Positions 8,432 through 17,197 of a stretch of DNA of 64,000 nt are shown piece by piece. Position numbers and translations under genes: made by a program. The notes below the pieces were generated by a model that was not told the origin of the DNA, made no database searches, and saw only the letters and a program-made list of their open reading frames with translations. Every line of letters begins with the position of its first letter. The stretch's first letter is position 1. Origin of the DNA: Salinisphaera orenii subsp. orenii MK-B5 (GTDB taxonomy: Bacteria; Pseudomonadota; Gammaproteobacteria; Nevskiales; Salinisphaeraceae); assembly GCF_003788635.1 (NCBI RefSeq), contig NZ_AYKH01000011.1, positions 18,016 through 82,015 of the forward strand, given 5' to 3'.

Positions 8432-8860
8432 ATGTTCGCATTCGTCAAGGCATTCATTGCCGGTTTTCTCGCCGTGCTGAGCTTTCACCAGGGCGCCGTC
8501 TGGCTGCTGGACTTTCAGGGCGTGATCGACGCCACGCCCTGGAACATGACGCCGGTGCCGCCGTTCGGCGTGCCTGCGGTGATCTCGGCGGCGCTGTTCG
8601 GCGGGCTGTGGGGCATGCTGCTGTGGCTGCTCATCCGCAATGCCCTGGCGGCCGGCTATTACGTCGGCGCGATCATTCTCGGTGCCGTCTTTCCCAGTCT
8701 GGTGGCGTTGACGCTGGTGAGCTGGCTCAAGAACGGCCAGGACGTCGAGGCGCTGGTCGAGGGGCTGACGCTGCCGCGCATCGGCGTGGCCCTGGCCGTC
8801 AACGGCGCCTGGGGGCTCGGGCTCGCGGTGTTCATGCGGGTGATGCACCCGCCGCGCTAG
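8432..8860 (+). CDS. Small multi-pass membrane protein, unknown function
   Basis: 142 aa with four hydrophobic segments: about residues 4-28, 45-68, 72-97 and 115-137. The start is ATG 8432 with GAGAGGA just upstream. I do not recognise the family with certainty; short proteins of this layout are often annotated as uncharacterised inner-membrane proteins. It follows the GST gene by 30 nt on the same strand and probably belongs to that operon. A short loop between segments 1 and 2 contains Trp-Asn-Met and Pro repeats. No catalytic motif was seen. Confidence 0.78.
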   Translation: MFAFVKAFIAGFLAVLSFHQGAVWLLDFQGVIDATPWNMTPVPPFGVPAVISAALFGGLWGMLLWLLIRNALAAGYYVGAIILGAVFPSLVALTLVSWLKNGQDVEALVEGLTLPRIGVALAVNGAWGLGLAVFMRVMHPPR

Positions 8861-9074
8861 CGCCGTGGGCGGGCGGTGCCGGCGCCGCGGTCGAGTCGCC
8901 GGCGCGAGCTCGCCGTGGGTCGACGATCCGTCTTCGATCCCGCGGCGGCTGCACCCGACGGGCCGGCCGACACAATGGCCTTACGAGCGCGCTCCGGCTC
9001 TGCTCGGCTCGTGCAGCCGCATTGCTGCTATCGCGGGATCCGCCAGGCCGGGCGCTGTCCTTTGCCCGCTGGGC

Positions 9075-10313
9075 TCAGACCGCCTCGACGCTCCGCGCCT
9101 CGCTCTGTTGCCGGGGCAGGCTGAGTACGAAACGGGTCCGGCTGTCCTGACCCCCGCGGTCGGCGATCACCAGGTCGCCGCCATGGCTGCGGGCCAGTGA
9201 TCGGCTCACCGATAGCCCCAGACCCAGCCCGTCCGCCTTGGTGGTGTTGAAGGGCTCGAAGGGGTCGATGTCGGATTCGACGCCCGGACCGTTGTCCGAG
9301 ACCTCGATGTCGACGGTGTCGTCCGTACCGGTCACCTGCACGCGCACGAGGCGGAGTTCGTCGCTCGGGGCGTCCGCGAAGGCGTCCGTGGCGTTCTCGA
9401 TCAGGTTGCGCAGGATCTGCTGGGCGAATATCCGGTCCAGCGGCAGTTCGATGTTGTCCAGTTCGCTGGCGGGTGGGCCTTCGTAGCGAACCTGTCGGCT
9501 GCGCAGGGCGGGGTCGAGCAGCTGGTGGATGTCATTGATCAAGGGCGCCAGGCGCTGCTGCTTGAGCGTGGGCTTGCCTTCACGGGCGAAATCGCGCAGA
9601 TGGCGCAGCGTGTCCACTGCGCGTGCGATCTCCTGGTCGGCGTTCGCCAGCGGCGTCGCATCGGCCATGTCGGCGCTCTGACGCGCCTCGGCGATATAGT
9701 TGCGGGCCGCCGTCAAAGGTTGGCTGATGTCGTGTGCCAGGCCCGTGCCGAGCGCGGCGAACGCGCTCATGCGTTCGCGCGCATCGATCACCGTATGCAG
9801 CCGGCTGATGCGATCGTTGGTCTCGATTCGATCGGTGATGTCGAGCGCGAAGCCCGCCAGGCGGTAGATTTCGCCATCGTCGTCGTGCACGACCCAGGCG
9901 CGGTCGCGTATCCAGCGGATCTCGCCGTCGGGGCGGTTGATGCGGAAGACCTTGTCGTAGTCGCCGTTGCGGGCATCGCGCTTGAAGGCCTTGAGCACCT
10001 CCTGACGGTCGTCGTCGTGCACCCAGGCGAGGCGTTTGCCCGGATCCTCGTAGAGGGATTCACAGGTCTGGCCCCAGATATGCTCATAGGCCGGGCTGAT
10101 GTAGACCAGCTGGTCGCCCGCCGGGTTGGTCATCCAGAACACCTCGCGGATGTGTTCGGCGAGCTCCCGGAAACAGCGCTCGTTGTTCTGGGCGGCCTCG
10201 CATCGGGCGCGCTCCTCGGTCAGATCCTTTTCCAGCTGATGGATGCGTTCCCGGGCCTGGTCCAGATCTGCGATCGGTTCGGGCGCCTGCGTGTCGGACG
10301 TCGTGTTGCTCAT
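9075..10313 (-). CDS. Soluble PAS sensor histidine kinase, FixL-type
   Basis: 412 aa with no membrane segment, so cytoplasmic. The order is a coiled-coil N-terminus (about residues 15-48), a single PAS domain with PAC motif (about 50-160), a phosphoacceptor helix with 'GLAHDISQPLTAARNYI' (His194), and an ATPase domain with N-box 'NLIENATDAFADA', 'VSDNGPG' and 'TTKADGLGLGLSVSRSLARS'. The H-box 'HDISQPL' places it with the FixL/DctS 'HE/D-I-x-QPL' kinases. No haem-ligating His is claimed for the PAS. It is divergent from the cognate FixJ-type regulator, with 134 bp between. The signal and targets are unknown. Confidence 0.93.
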   Translation of the reverse strand: MSNTTSDTQAPEPIADLDQARERIHQLEKDLTEERARCEAAQNNERCFRELAEHIREVFWMTNPAGDQLVYISPAYEHIWGQTCESLYEDPGKRLAWVHDDDRQEVLKAFKRDARNGDYDKVFRINRPDGEIRWIRDRAWVVHDDDGEIYRLAGFALDITDRIETNDRISRLHTVIDARERMSAFAALGTGLAHDISQPLTAARNYIAEARQSADMADATPLANADQEIARAVDTLRHLRDFAREGKPTLKQQRLAPLINDIHQLLDPALRSRQVRYEGPPASELDNIELPLDRIFAQQILRNLIENATDAFADAPSDELRLVRVQVTGTDDTVDIEVSDNGPGVESDIDPFEPFNTTKADGLGLGLSVSRSLARSHGGDLVIADRGGQDSRTRFVLSLPRQQSEARSVEAV

Positions 10314-10405
10314 GGCTTGCCTGTGCTGGATGTCGGGCGCCGTAGGCGTGTACGACGCAATATGTTGGCGCGCGGGTTGTTTTTGACGGGCATTTAATTT
10401 AAAAA

Positions 10406-10418
10406 GAGCATCCTGCTC
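10406..10418. promoter_or_regulatory. Short inverted repeat between the kinase and regulator genes
   Basis: GAGCA-TCC-TGCTC (10406-10418) lies in the divergent promoter region, next to an AT-rich block (10391-10405) that may hold promoter elements. It could be an operator, perhaps for autoregulation, but it is short and unproven. Confidence 0.25.
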
Positions 10419-10447
10419 GCCTGATTGATCGATTGCCGGAACGCTTC

Positions 10448-11080
10448 ATGAGCTCACGTACCAGTGTTCATATCGTGGACGACGACGCGAGCGTGCGTGA
10501 GTCGTTGAAATCATTGATGAGTAAATCCGGCTTCGATGTGCACTGCTATTCCAGCGCGGACGCCTTTCTGGCTCATAGCGCCGAAGTCGACGGCTGCGCG
10601 CTCGTCGATCTGCGCCTGCAGGGCATGGACGGGCTCGAGCTGCAGCGGGAGCTCATCGCCCGCCGCGTGCCCGTGAGTGTGATCATGATGAGTGCCTACG
10701 GCGATGTCGAGCACGCGGTTTCGGCCATGCGCCTCGGCGCCGTCGATTTCGTCGAGAAGCCGTTCGACCCGCAGCTGCTGCTGCAGAAGGTCTCCACGCT
10801 GACCGACGCGGATGCCGATGCCGAACGCGGCCAGCGCGACGCGCGTCAGCACGCCTCGCTGATCGATACTCTCACGCCGCGCGAAAAGCAGGTCCTGCAG
10901 ATGATCGTCGACGGGCTCGCGAACAAGCAGGTCGCCGGCCGGCTCGGCATCAGCGCGCGTACGGTGGAAACACACCGCGTGCACATCATGCAGAAGCTGG
11001 GGGCGGAATCGCTGCCGCATCTGGTGCGGATCTGGCTCACCGCCGGGCACTACGTGGAGATGCCGGAAACGCCCTCCTGA
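10448..11080 (+). CDS. FixJ/NarL-type response regulator
   Basis: 210 aa from ATG 10448; a TTG 15 nt upstream is a weaker alternative. The receiver domain (about residues 6-120) has the acidic pocket 'DDD' at 11-13, phosphoacceptor Asp54 ('ALVDLRLQGMDG'), conserved 'MMSAYGD' and 'KPF'. A LuxR-type helix-turn-helix (about 143-200) carries 'LTPREKQVLQMIVDGLANKQVAGRLGISARTVETH' in two halves. The pairing with the divergent PAS kinase is clear from the arrangement. Target genes are not visible in the window; no FixJ-type site was identified. Confidence 0.94.
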   Translation: MSSRTSVHIVDDDASVRESLKSLMSKSGFDVHCYSSADAFLAHSAEVDGCALVDLRLQGMDGLELQRELIARRVPVSVIMMSAYGDVEHAVSAMRLGAVDFVEKPFDPQLLLQKVSTLTDADADAERGQRDARQHASLIDTLTPREKQVLQMIVDGLANKQVAGRLGISARTVETHRVHIMQKLGAESLPHLVRIWLTAGHYVEMPETPS

Positions 11081-11101
11081 AGGTCGCGCCCGAGCGGACA
11101 C

Positions 11102-11133
11102 GAAAACGCCGCCGGCAATGAATGTCGGCGGCG
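11102..11133 (-). terminator. Terminator of the DUF1328 gene
   Basis: The stem CGCCGCCG.. / ..CGGCGGCG (11107-11133) is followed in the minus direction by GTTTTCG. It lies between the convergent regulator and DUF1328 genes and may act on both. Confidence 0.6.
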
Positions 11134-11165
11134 CTCTCGACGTATCGTCGTATCGACCGACAGCG

Positions 11166-11342
11166 CTACAGCTTGGGTCCGCGCCCGCGGACCGCGTTGG
11201 ACACCAGGGCGATGACGAACAGCACCAGGAAGATGAAGAACAGTATCTTGGCGATGCCCGCGGCGCCCGAGGCGATGCCGCCGAATCCGAAGATTGCGGC
11301 GATGATGGCGATGATGAAGAAAGTGACGGCCCAGCCCAGCAT
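11166..11342 (-). CDS. DUF1328 small membrane protein
   Basis: 58 aa. The start is fixed at ATG 11342 by GGAG about 9 nt upstream and the typical family beginning '[20 protein letters not shown]'. It has two hydrophobic segments with a glycine/alanine turn ('[12 protein letters not shown]'), then a short basic tail. These YtjA-like proteins are found across Proteobacteria and are often stress-linked; the function is unestablished. It has its own terminator and sits at the left end of a run of stress-type genes (11166-13222). Confidence 0.9.
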   Translation of the reverse strand: MLGWAVTFFIIAIIAAIFGFGGIASGAAGIAKILFFIFLVLFVIALVSNAVRGRGPKL

Positions 11343-11507
11343 ATTCGGTCTCCGGTTCGAATTGATGCACACGCATTGATCGCGTGCACGCGGCAGGGCG
11401 CTCGGTCGACGAGCTGCCCGGCAGCCGTCGGCGTCACGTGGTCTCCGCGCGCCACTGCATTATGAACGAGAATCGGCGGCGCCCACCATGTCCGGTGGTC
11501 GACGACG

Positions 11508-11951
11508 TCAATTCCCCAGCTGTTTGTCGAGCTGCTTCGCGATCCAAGTGCTGTCGTGCTGCGCCCAGTTCCGGTCGATGGTATGGGCCACCGAGCGGTT
11601 CATCGGGGCATCGATCTGCTCGCGAAGCCGCCCGAGAAAGGCGGGCTCGGCCACCAGAACCAGATGCCTGAAAGCGGTATCGTTGAAGCCCGACTTCAGC
11701 CGTTCGGCGATCTGCCGGGCGAAGATGTCCGCATGTTTTTCCATCGTCGTGGTCTGCGGATCCGACTGCCGCTCGCCTTCGCCGGCCTGGTCGTGGCTCG
11801 TGCCCTTGCCGCCGGTACGCAGGTCTCCTTCGTGGGCCCGCGACTGGGGATGCTCGAGCGTGTCCACGGTTTTCAGCGCGCCGTGATCGCCGCCACGCGA
11901 GAAGATGCGCGCACGCGACGCATCCGCGACCAGTATCCATTGTTCGGCCAT
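11508..11951 (-). CDS. Host-attachment-protein family (PF10116-type), unknown function
   Basis: 147 aa. The N-terminal strand 'WILVADASRARIFSRGG' and the C-terminal part with 'HLVLVAEPAFLGRLREQI' and 'DRNWAQHD' are hallmarks of the 'protein required for attachment to host cells' family. Its fold resembles eRF1 domain 3 / archaeal release-factor modules. The central part is Asp/Glu/Gln/His-rich. The family name derives from an Agrobacterium phenotype and does not establish the role here. It is a soluble cytoplasmic protein by composition. Similar genes often sit among general stress genes, as here. Start at ATG 11951, RBS not strong. Confidence 0.85.
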   Translation of the reverse strand: MAEQWILVADASRARIFSRGGDHGALKTVDTLEHPQSRAHEGDLRTGGKGTSHDQAGEGERQSDPQTTTMEKHADIFARQIAERLKSGFNDTAFRHLVLVAEPAFLGRLREQIDAPMNRSVAHTIDRNWAQHDSTWIAKQLDKQLGN

Positions 11952-12020
11952 GGTCGGCCTCCGCTTTGACGAGTGACCGGGCGACGCGATGCCTCGCGCC
12001 GCCCGGGCCGGGGCCCGGCG

Positions 12021-12956
12021 TTACGCCGAACGCCGGACGGGGGTGTCGATATACGGATCGTGCATCTGCAGCGGTTCCGGCGTATCGCGGTTGGCGAGGA
12101 ACGACGGCCGCGGATTGTCGGCTGCGAACGGCTCGACCAGGGCGTTCTCGACGCTGTTGTAGACGAAGAACAGGTTCGAGCGCGGCCAGGGCGACATGTT
12201 CGAGTTCGACGCATGCAGCACGTTGCACTCGAACAGCAGCAGCGAGCCCGCGGGGCCCTTGGGCGCGGCGATGCCACCGCGATTGACCAGGTCCTGCAAA
12301 TTCTTCTGGCTCGGGACGCCGGCCTCCTGCGCCTTGAGCGAGCTCTTCCAGTTGTCGTCCGGCGTGGCGCCCTGGCAGGGCACGAACTGGTGGTGCGAGC
12401 CCGGAATGAGCATCAGCGGGCCGTTGAACTCGTTGTTGTCGGTGAGCATGATCGACGCGCTGATGGCGCGCATGCGCGGCATGCCGTCCTCGGCGTGCCA
12501 GGTTTCGAAATCCGAATGCCAGTCGAAGCCAGCACCCTGGAAGCCGTACTTGTCGTTGATGCGCGACTGATGGATATAGACGTCGCCTCCGAGCAGCTGG
12601 CGCACCATGCCGAGAATGCGCGGATCGCGCGTGAGTTCGGCGAAGCGGCTCGAGATGCGGTGCATGTCGAACACCGAACGCACGGCGCCCGATTTCGGAT
12701 CGCGCACCACGCCGTCCTTCTTGAGTAGATCCTCGTCGCGGCTCATGTCCTCGAGCTCCTCGAAGAACGGCGCCATACGTTCCTGGGAGAAGAAGCCCTC
12801 GAACCAGAGAAAGCCGTCGCGCTCGAAGTTCGACAGTGCGACCTCGCCGAGCGGGCCGTTCCAGCGGCTGTCCGACGGCGAGTGGACCACCGGATCGCGA
12901 CGCATGTAGCGCGGCTCGGGCTGCGCTGTGCGGGTGATGTAGTCGTCCTGTTGCAT
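12021..12956 (-). CDS. ectD: Ectoine 5-hydroxylase (Fe(II)/2-oxoglutarate dioxygenase)
   Basis: 311 aa. ATG 12956 is chosen over an in-frame ATG at 12965 because the GAGG site is 9 nt from 12956 but touches the other. EctD converts ectoine to 5-hydroxyectoine with O2 and 2-oxoglutarate. The signature is intact: 'GFDWHSDFETWHAEDG' with iron ligands His147 and Asp149, distal His248 ('NVLHASNSNMS'), and the ectoine-binding region around 'SGAVRSVFDMHR'. Length and ligand spacing match known EctD proteins. No ectABC genes lie in this window, so ectoine must come from a distant locus or from uptake. Hydroxyectoine is a stress protectant, in keeping with the CsbD-like neighbour. Confidence 0.96.
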   Translation of the reverse strand: MQQDDYITRTAQPEPRYMRRDPVVHSPSDSRWNGPLGEVALSNFERDGFLWFEGFFSQERMAPFFEELEDMSRDEDLLKKDGVVRDPKSGAVRSVFDMHRISSRFAELTRDPRILGMVRQLLGGDVYIHQSRINDKYGFQGAGFDWHSDFETWHAEDGMPRMRAISASIMLTDNNEFNGPLMLIPGSHHQFVPCQGATPDDNWKSSLKAQEAGVPSQKNLQDLVNRGGIAAPKGPAGSLLLFECNVLHASNSNMSPWPRSNLFFVYNSVENALVEPFAADNPRPSFLANRDTPEPLQMHDPYIDTPVRRSA

Positions 12957-13024
12957 AGCGTTCATCCTCTTTCCATCGTCGGAGGCGTCACGGGGCGCCG
13001 CGCGGCTGGCGCGCGGGCGCGGTC

Positions 13025-13222
13025 TCAGAAGCGGCGCTCGAACTCGCGCAGTTTCTCGTCGGCCGCTTCCTTCGTGTCGCCGTACTTTTCCTGAATCTTG
13101 GCGAGCAGGTTCTGGCGCCGGCCCTGCACTTCCTCGACGTCGTCGTCGGTCAGGCGGCCCCAGTGCTCGCGGACCTTGCCCTTCATGCGGTCCCACTTGC
13201 CCTCGAACTGGTCTTCGTTCAT
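13025..13222 (-). CDS. CsbD-family stress protein
   Basis: 65 aa, the normal size. 'MNEDQFEGKWDRMKGKVRE' and 'WGRLTDDDVEEVQGRRQNL' are the CsbD/YjbJ signature. The start at ATG 13222 has AAGGAG upstream. The protein is small, highly charged and helical. In E. coli (yjbJ) and Bacillus (csbD) these proteins are sigma-S / sigma-B induced; the molecular role is unknown. A possible promoter on the minus strand (TTGAGA, 17 bp, TAGCTT) lies about 55 nt upstream but is weak. Confidence 0.92.
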   Translation of the reverse strand: MNEDQFEGKWDRMKGKVREHWGRLTDDDVEEVQGRRQNLLAKIQEKYGDTKEAADEKLREFERRF

Positions 13223-13420
13223 GACGGCTCCTTGCTGTTCGCCGTGTGTGTGCCTGTAAGCTATGCGCGTGGCGGAGACCTCTCAATCCGGGCTTTTACG
13301 TAAGCACCTTCCGTGTTTTATCGCGCCGTTGCGTCGCCCGGGCAGGCCGCGGCGGGCCACTCGCGGGAGACCGGGTTAAACGCGTAAGCTCGCGGTTCCA
13401 CCCAACCGTTTCATTGGCCC

Positions 13421-14458
13421 ATGACACAGTCTCAGCAGATGAGTTCGGCCGCGCAGGCGCTTTTCGAGGCGCACGTGGCCTTCGAGCTGTCGCAGTGGCG
13501 CGGCGACGCGGCGCCGCAGGCGTTGGAAGCCGAGGTCGATGCCTTCTGGCGTTGGGCGCAGGCCACCGCGCTCACCGACGTGATCGACGCCGACACCGTG
13601 GCCGCGACGGCCGAGCGGTTGGCGCTGGATATGCCGCTGCCGGATCGTCTGGCCGCGGTCATCGGCACGATCGTGGACGATCTGATCCGGCTCGACGTCA
13701 ATCGCCGCACGCGGGTGCAGGACGTGATCGATCAGACCCTTTTCGATGACGGCGTGGCGCTGTTCATCGAACTCGAAGAGCTGCGCGCCCGCCTGATCGA
13801 GCGTGCCCTCGACAGCCCGGTCTACTCGGCGCTGGCCTCCGATGTCCTGTACCAGGGCATCAAGGACTACATCTTCTCCGACACCGGCGCGATCAAGTCG
13901 ATCCCCGGGGTGTCGTCACTGATCAAGGGCTCGACGAGTGCGATCGGTCGGCGCATGCCGGGGCTGGAGGAGCAGGTCGAAAAGCGCGTGCGCGCCTATA
14001 TCGAGAACAACACCATGAAGACGCTGGCGCGCAGCCAGCAGCGCATGATCGAATCGCTCGACGCCGAGCGCATCCGTGCCATCGCCGACGAGATCTGGCA
14101 GGAGATTCACGATCGGCCGCTGGCTCCCGGCGAGGTGATCGACACCCATGAGCTGCAGACGCTCGTCGACTACGGCCTGCGCATCTGGCAGGAACTGCGC
14201 CAGACCGAATACGTCGGCCAGCTCGTGGATTCCGGCGTGCGTTCGTACTTCGCGCATTACGGCGACGCCTCGATTGCCGAACTGCTGGGGCACGTGGGCA
14301 TCGACCGCGACCTGCTGTGCCGCGAGGCCGCCACGCTGGCCCCCGACGTCATCGAGGGCCTGGCCGACACCGGACTGCTGGAAGCCTTCATCCGCCGCCG
14401 GCTGGCCGCTTTCTACGGATCGGACGCCTGCGAACAGGCGCTGGCGGCCGGCCGCTAG
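13421..14458 (+). CDS. Conserved-looking all-helical protein of unknown function
   Basis: 345 aa, ATG 13421, no signal peptide or membrane segment. It reads as a long series of amphipathic helices, rich in Ala, Leu, Glu and Arg, with a Pro/Gly/Ser-rich break ('SIPGVSSLIKGSTSAIG') near residues 164-180. I recognise no domain. Codon usage and GC match the neighbours, so transfer is not suggested. Its stop codon overlaps the convergent speE stop: both use the shared CTAG at 14455-14458. Alternative start: ATG 13439. Confidence 0.75.
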   Translation: MTQSQQMSSAAQALFEAHVAFELSQWRGDAAPQALEAEVDAFWRWAQATALTDVIDADTVAATAERLALDMPLPDRLAAVIGTIVDDLIRLDVNRRTRVQDVIDQTLFDDGVALFIELEELRARLIERALDSPVYSALASDVLYQGIKDYIFSDTGAIKSIPGVSSLIKGSTSAIGRRMPGLEEQVEKRVRAYIENNTMKTLARSQQRMIESLDAERIRAIADEIWQEIHDRPLAPGEVIDTHELQTLVDYGLRIWQELRQTEYVGQLVDSGVRSYFAHYGDASIAELLGHVGIDRDLLCREAATLAPDVIEGLADTGLLEAFIRRRLAAFYGSDACEQALAAGR

Positions 14459-15300
14459 CCGCCGAGGATCCGGGCCATGAAGGCCGGCTGCGCGAAGGCG
14501 GCGGTGTGGACGGCCGGCGTGTAATAGAACGTCTCGAAGGCCGGCGCGGATTCGGGTGCGCGCAGCGCGCCCGGGTCGCGGGCGGCCAGCGTGGCCGACC
14601 ACCAGCCGGTGGGGTAGGTCGGCTGCGGGAAACCCAGCAGGTGCGTGTCGGCGAAGCCCGCGCCTGCAAGGCCGGCGTGCATCGAGCCGATCAACTCGCC
14701 GTGGACCAGCGGCGACTCGCTCTGCTGCACCAGCAGGCCGCCGGCGGCGAGCACGCGGTGGCACTGGCGATAGAAGGCTTCGTTGAACAGACCCTCGGCG
14801 GGGCCGATCGGGTCGGTGCTGTCGATGATGATCAGATCCACCGAGGCGTCCGGCGCGTTCTGCATCCAGGCGACGCCATCCTCGAAGGCGAGGGTCGCGC
14901 GCGGATCGCCGTTGGATTCGCACAGGGCCGGGAAATACTGTTCCGCCACCCGGGTCACGCGTTCGTCAATCTCGATCTGCGTGGCGCGCTCGACGCTATC
15001 GTGCTTGAGCACTTCACGCAGGGTGCCGCAGTCGCCGCCGCCGATGATGACGACGCGCTTTGCCGCGCCGTGGGCGAACAGCGCCGGGTGGGTCATCATC
15101 TCGTGATAGATGAAATTGTCGCGGTCGGTGAGCATCACCAGTCCGTCGATCGTCAGCAGCCGGCCGAAGGTCTCGGTCTCGTGGACCGCGATCGTCTGGT
15201 AGGGCGAGGTTTCCTCGTGCAGCGTCTGCCGCAGCCTGAGGGCGAGCCCCATGCCCAGCGTGTCGCTGGTTTCGGTATACCAGTGGCGATCCAGTACCAT
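14455..15300 (-). CDS. speE: Spermidine synthase (polyamine aminopropyltransferase)
   Basis: 281 aa. SpeE transfers an aminopropyl group from decarboxylated S-adenosylmethionine to putrescine. Hallmarks are 'RLLTIDGLVMLTDRDNFIYHEMMTH', given here in part, the dcSAM-binding 'VVIIGGGDCGTLREVLKH', 'IEIDERVTRVAEQYFP', the catalytic Asp region 'IIIDSTDPIGPAEGLF' and 'CGTLREV'. It diverges from speA with only 58 bp between, so both polyamine genes share a control region. A SAM decarboxylase (speD) and agmatinase or agmatine deiminase are not in the window. The 3' end overlaps the convergent unknown gene by 4 bases. Confidence 0.97.
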   Translation of the reverse strand: MVLDRHWYTETSDTLGMGLALRLRQTLHEETSPYQTIAVHETETFGRLLTIDGLVMLTDRDNFIYHEMMTHPALFAHGAAKRVVIIGGGDCGTLREVLKHDSVERATQIEIDERVTRVAEQYFPALCESNGDPRATLAFEDGVAWMQNAPDASVDLIIIDSTDPIGPAEGLFNEAFYRQCHRVLAAGGLLVQQSESPLVHGELIGSMHAGLAGAGFADTHLLGFPQPTYPTGWWSATLAARDPGALRAPESAPAFETFYYTPAVHTAAFAQPAFMARILGG

Positions 15301-15358
15301 GCGCGTGTCGTCCCGCCGTAGACGGCGTCTGTCGAACCCAGGACGCGCAGTATAAAAG

Positions 15359-17197
15359 ATGGACCGCTCTCATGACCCGGCCTGGTGCCTCGACGATGCC
15401 CGCGCCCTGTACCGCGTGGCCACGTGGAGCGAGGGCTATTTCGATATCGGCGCGGCCGGCACGCTCGAGGCCCGGCCCCGCCCCGGCGCGCCCGCGATCG
15501 ATCTCGATGCGCTGACCGACGAGATCCAGCAGGCCGGGCTGCGGCTGCCGGTGCTCGTGCGCTTCACCGACATCCTGGGCGATCGCATCAACCGGCTCTG
15601 CGACGCCTTCGCCGCGGCCTGCGAGCGCCACGCCTACGCCGGCCGCTACACCGTGGTCTACCCGGTCAAGGTCAATCAGCAGCGGGCCGTGGTCGAGCAC
15701 CTGGTCGCCGCCGGCGGCTCCCGTGCCGGCCTCGAGGCCGGCAGCAAGCCCGAGCTCATGGCCGTGCTCGCGCTGGCCGAGCCGGGCAGCACGATCGTCT
15801 GCAACGGGTACAAGGACCGGGCGTTCCTGCGTCTGGCCCTGGCCGGGCAACAGATCGGCCACCGCGTCTACATCGTGGTCGAGAAGCCGTCGGAACTGGC
15901 ACCGATCGCCGCGCTCGCCGATACGCTGGGCGTGCGCCCCCGGCTGGGCCTGCGCGTGCGCCTGGCCAGCGTCGCCGCCGGCCACTGGCAGAACACCGGC
16001 GGCGAGAAGTCCAAGTTCGGTCTGACCGCCGATCAGGTCGTCGCCGCCATCGACCAGCTGGCGACACTGGGCTATGCCGATTGCGTGCGCATGCTGCATG
16101 TGCACGTCGGTTCCCAGGTCGCCGACCATGCGGCGCTGGCCCGCGCCATGGAGGAGACCGCGCATCTCTATCGCGCCCTGCGCGAACTCGGCGCGCCGGT
16201 GGACTGCGTGGACGTCGGCGGCGGGCTGGCGGTGGACTACGAAGGCCGCGGCGCGCGTTCGTTCTGTTCGATGAACTATGGCGTGCCCGACTACGCCGAA
16301 CTGGTGGTGGGGGCGCTGGCCCGGGTCTGCGGCGACGCCGGCCTGCCGCAGCCCGATCTGATCAGCGAATCGGGGCGGGCGCTGACCGCCCACCACGCCG
16401 TGCTGCTCACCCAGGTCATCGACAGCGAATCGCCGCTCGCGGCGGCCGCGGCCACGCTCGACGACAGCCTGTCGCCGAGCGCCCGGCTCGATCGCGTCCA
16501 GGCGCGGCTGGCCGATACCCAGCGCCGCTTCACCGCCGGCGAGATCGGACTCGTCGAGCGCGCCGCGGCCGAGCGCGAGGCCGTCGCCGTTCACCGCGCG
16601 ATCGCCGCGATCGAGCCCGCGGGCGCGGACGACCGGGCCGCGGTCACCGCCGCCCGCGACAAGCTCGCCAGCAAGTACTTCGTCAACTTCTCGGTGTTCC
16701 AGTCGGTGCCCGACGTGTGGGCGCTGGACCAGGTCTTTCCGGTGATGCCGCTGTCGCGCCTGGACGAGCGCCCGACCGAGCGCGCCCGGCTGTGCGATCT
16801 CACCTGCGACTCGGACGGCCGCATGGACCGCTACGTCGACGACGACGGCCTCGACGCGAGCCTGCCGCTGCACGCCCTCGAGCCGGGCAGTCCCTATCGC
16901 CTCGGCATCTTCCTGGTCGGGGCGTACCAGGAGAATCTCGGCGACATGCACAACCTGTTCGGCGACACCGATGTGGTCAACGTCGAGATCGACGGCGAGG
17001 GCTGGCGTCTGGCCGGGGCCGAGCAGGGCGATCGCGCCGACGAGCTGCTGCGCTATGTGCATTTCGAACCGGAGGCCCTACGCGTGGCCTATCGCCGCAA
17101 GCTCGCGGCGGCCGGTCTCGGCGCCGAGGCCCGCCGCGAGACCGAAGCCCTGCTCGAGGCCGGCCTGGCCGGCTATACCTACCTGCTCGACGGGTAG
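15359..17197 (+). CDS. speA: Biosynthetic arginine decarboxylase
   Basis: 612 aa; E. coli SpeA is 658 (N-terminal extension shorter here). It decarboxylates arginine to agmatine, the first step to putrescine. The PLP-binding lysine is Lys104 in 'VVYPVKVNQQ'; other marks are 'EKSKFGL', 'HVHVGSQVADH', 'CVDVGGGLAVDYEG', 'ESGRALTAHHAV' and the C-terminal catalytic Cys483 ('CDLTCDSDGRMD'). A SpeA-specific helical insertion spans about residues 360-440. The start ATG is preceded by TATAAAAG and lacks a clear ribosome binding site; the next in-frame start is GTG 15416. Paired divergently with speE. Confidence 0.96.
   Translation: MDRSHDPAWCLDDARALYRVATWSEGYFDIGAAGTLEARPRPGAPAIDLDALTDEIQQAGLRLPVLVRFTDILGDRINRLCDAFAAACERHAYAGRYTVVYPVKVNQQRAVVEHLVAAGGSRAGLEAGSKPELMAVLALAEPGSTIVCNGYKDRAFLRLALAGQQIGHRVYIVVEKPSELAPIAALADTLGVRPRLGLRVRLASVAAGHWQNTGGEKSKFGLTADQVVAAIDQLATLGYADCVRMLHVHVGSQVADHAALARAMEETAHLYRALRELGAPVDCVDVGGGLAVDYEGRGARSFCSMNYGVPDYAELVVGALARVCGDAGLPQPDLISESGRALTAHHAVLLTQVIDSESPLAAAAATLDDSLSPSARLDRVQARLADTQRRFTAGEIGLVERAAAEREAVAVHRAIAAIEPAGADDRAAVTAARDKLASKYFVNFSVFQSVPDVWALDQVFPVMPLSRLDERPTERARLCDLTCDSDGRMDRYVDDDGLDASLPLHALEPGSPYRLGIFLVGAYQENLGDMHNLFGDTDVVNVEIDGEGWRLAGAEQGDRADELLRYVHFEPEALRVAYRRKLAAAGLGAEARRETEALLEAGLAGYTYLLDG

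Noticed and set aside
15014..17062. Long open frame antisense to speA
   Set aside because: It is a GC-rich shadow of a well-conserved gene; no start signal, domain or gene order supports it.
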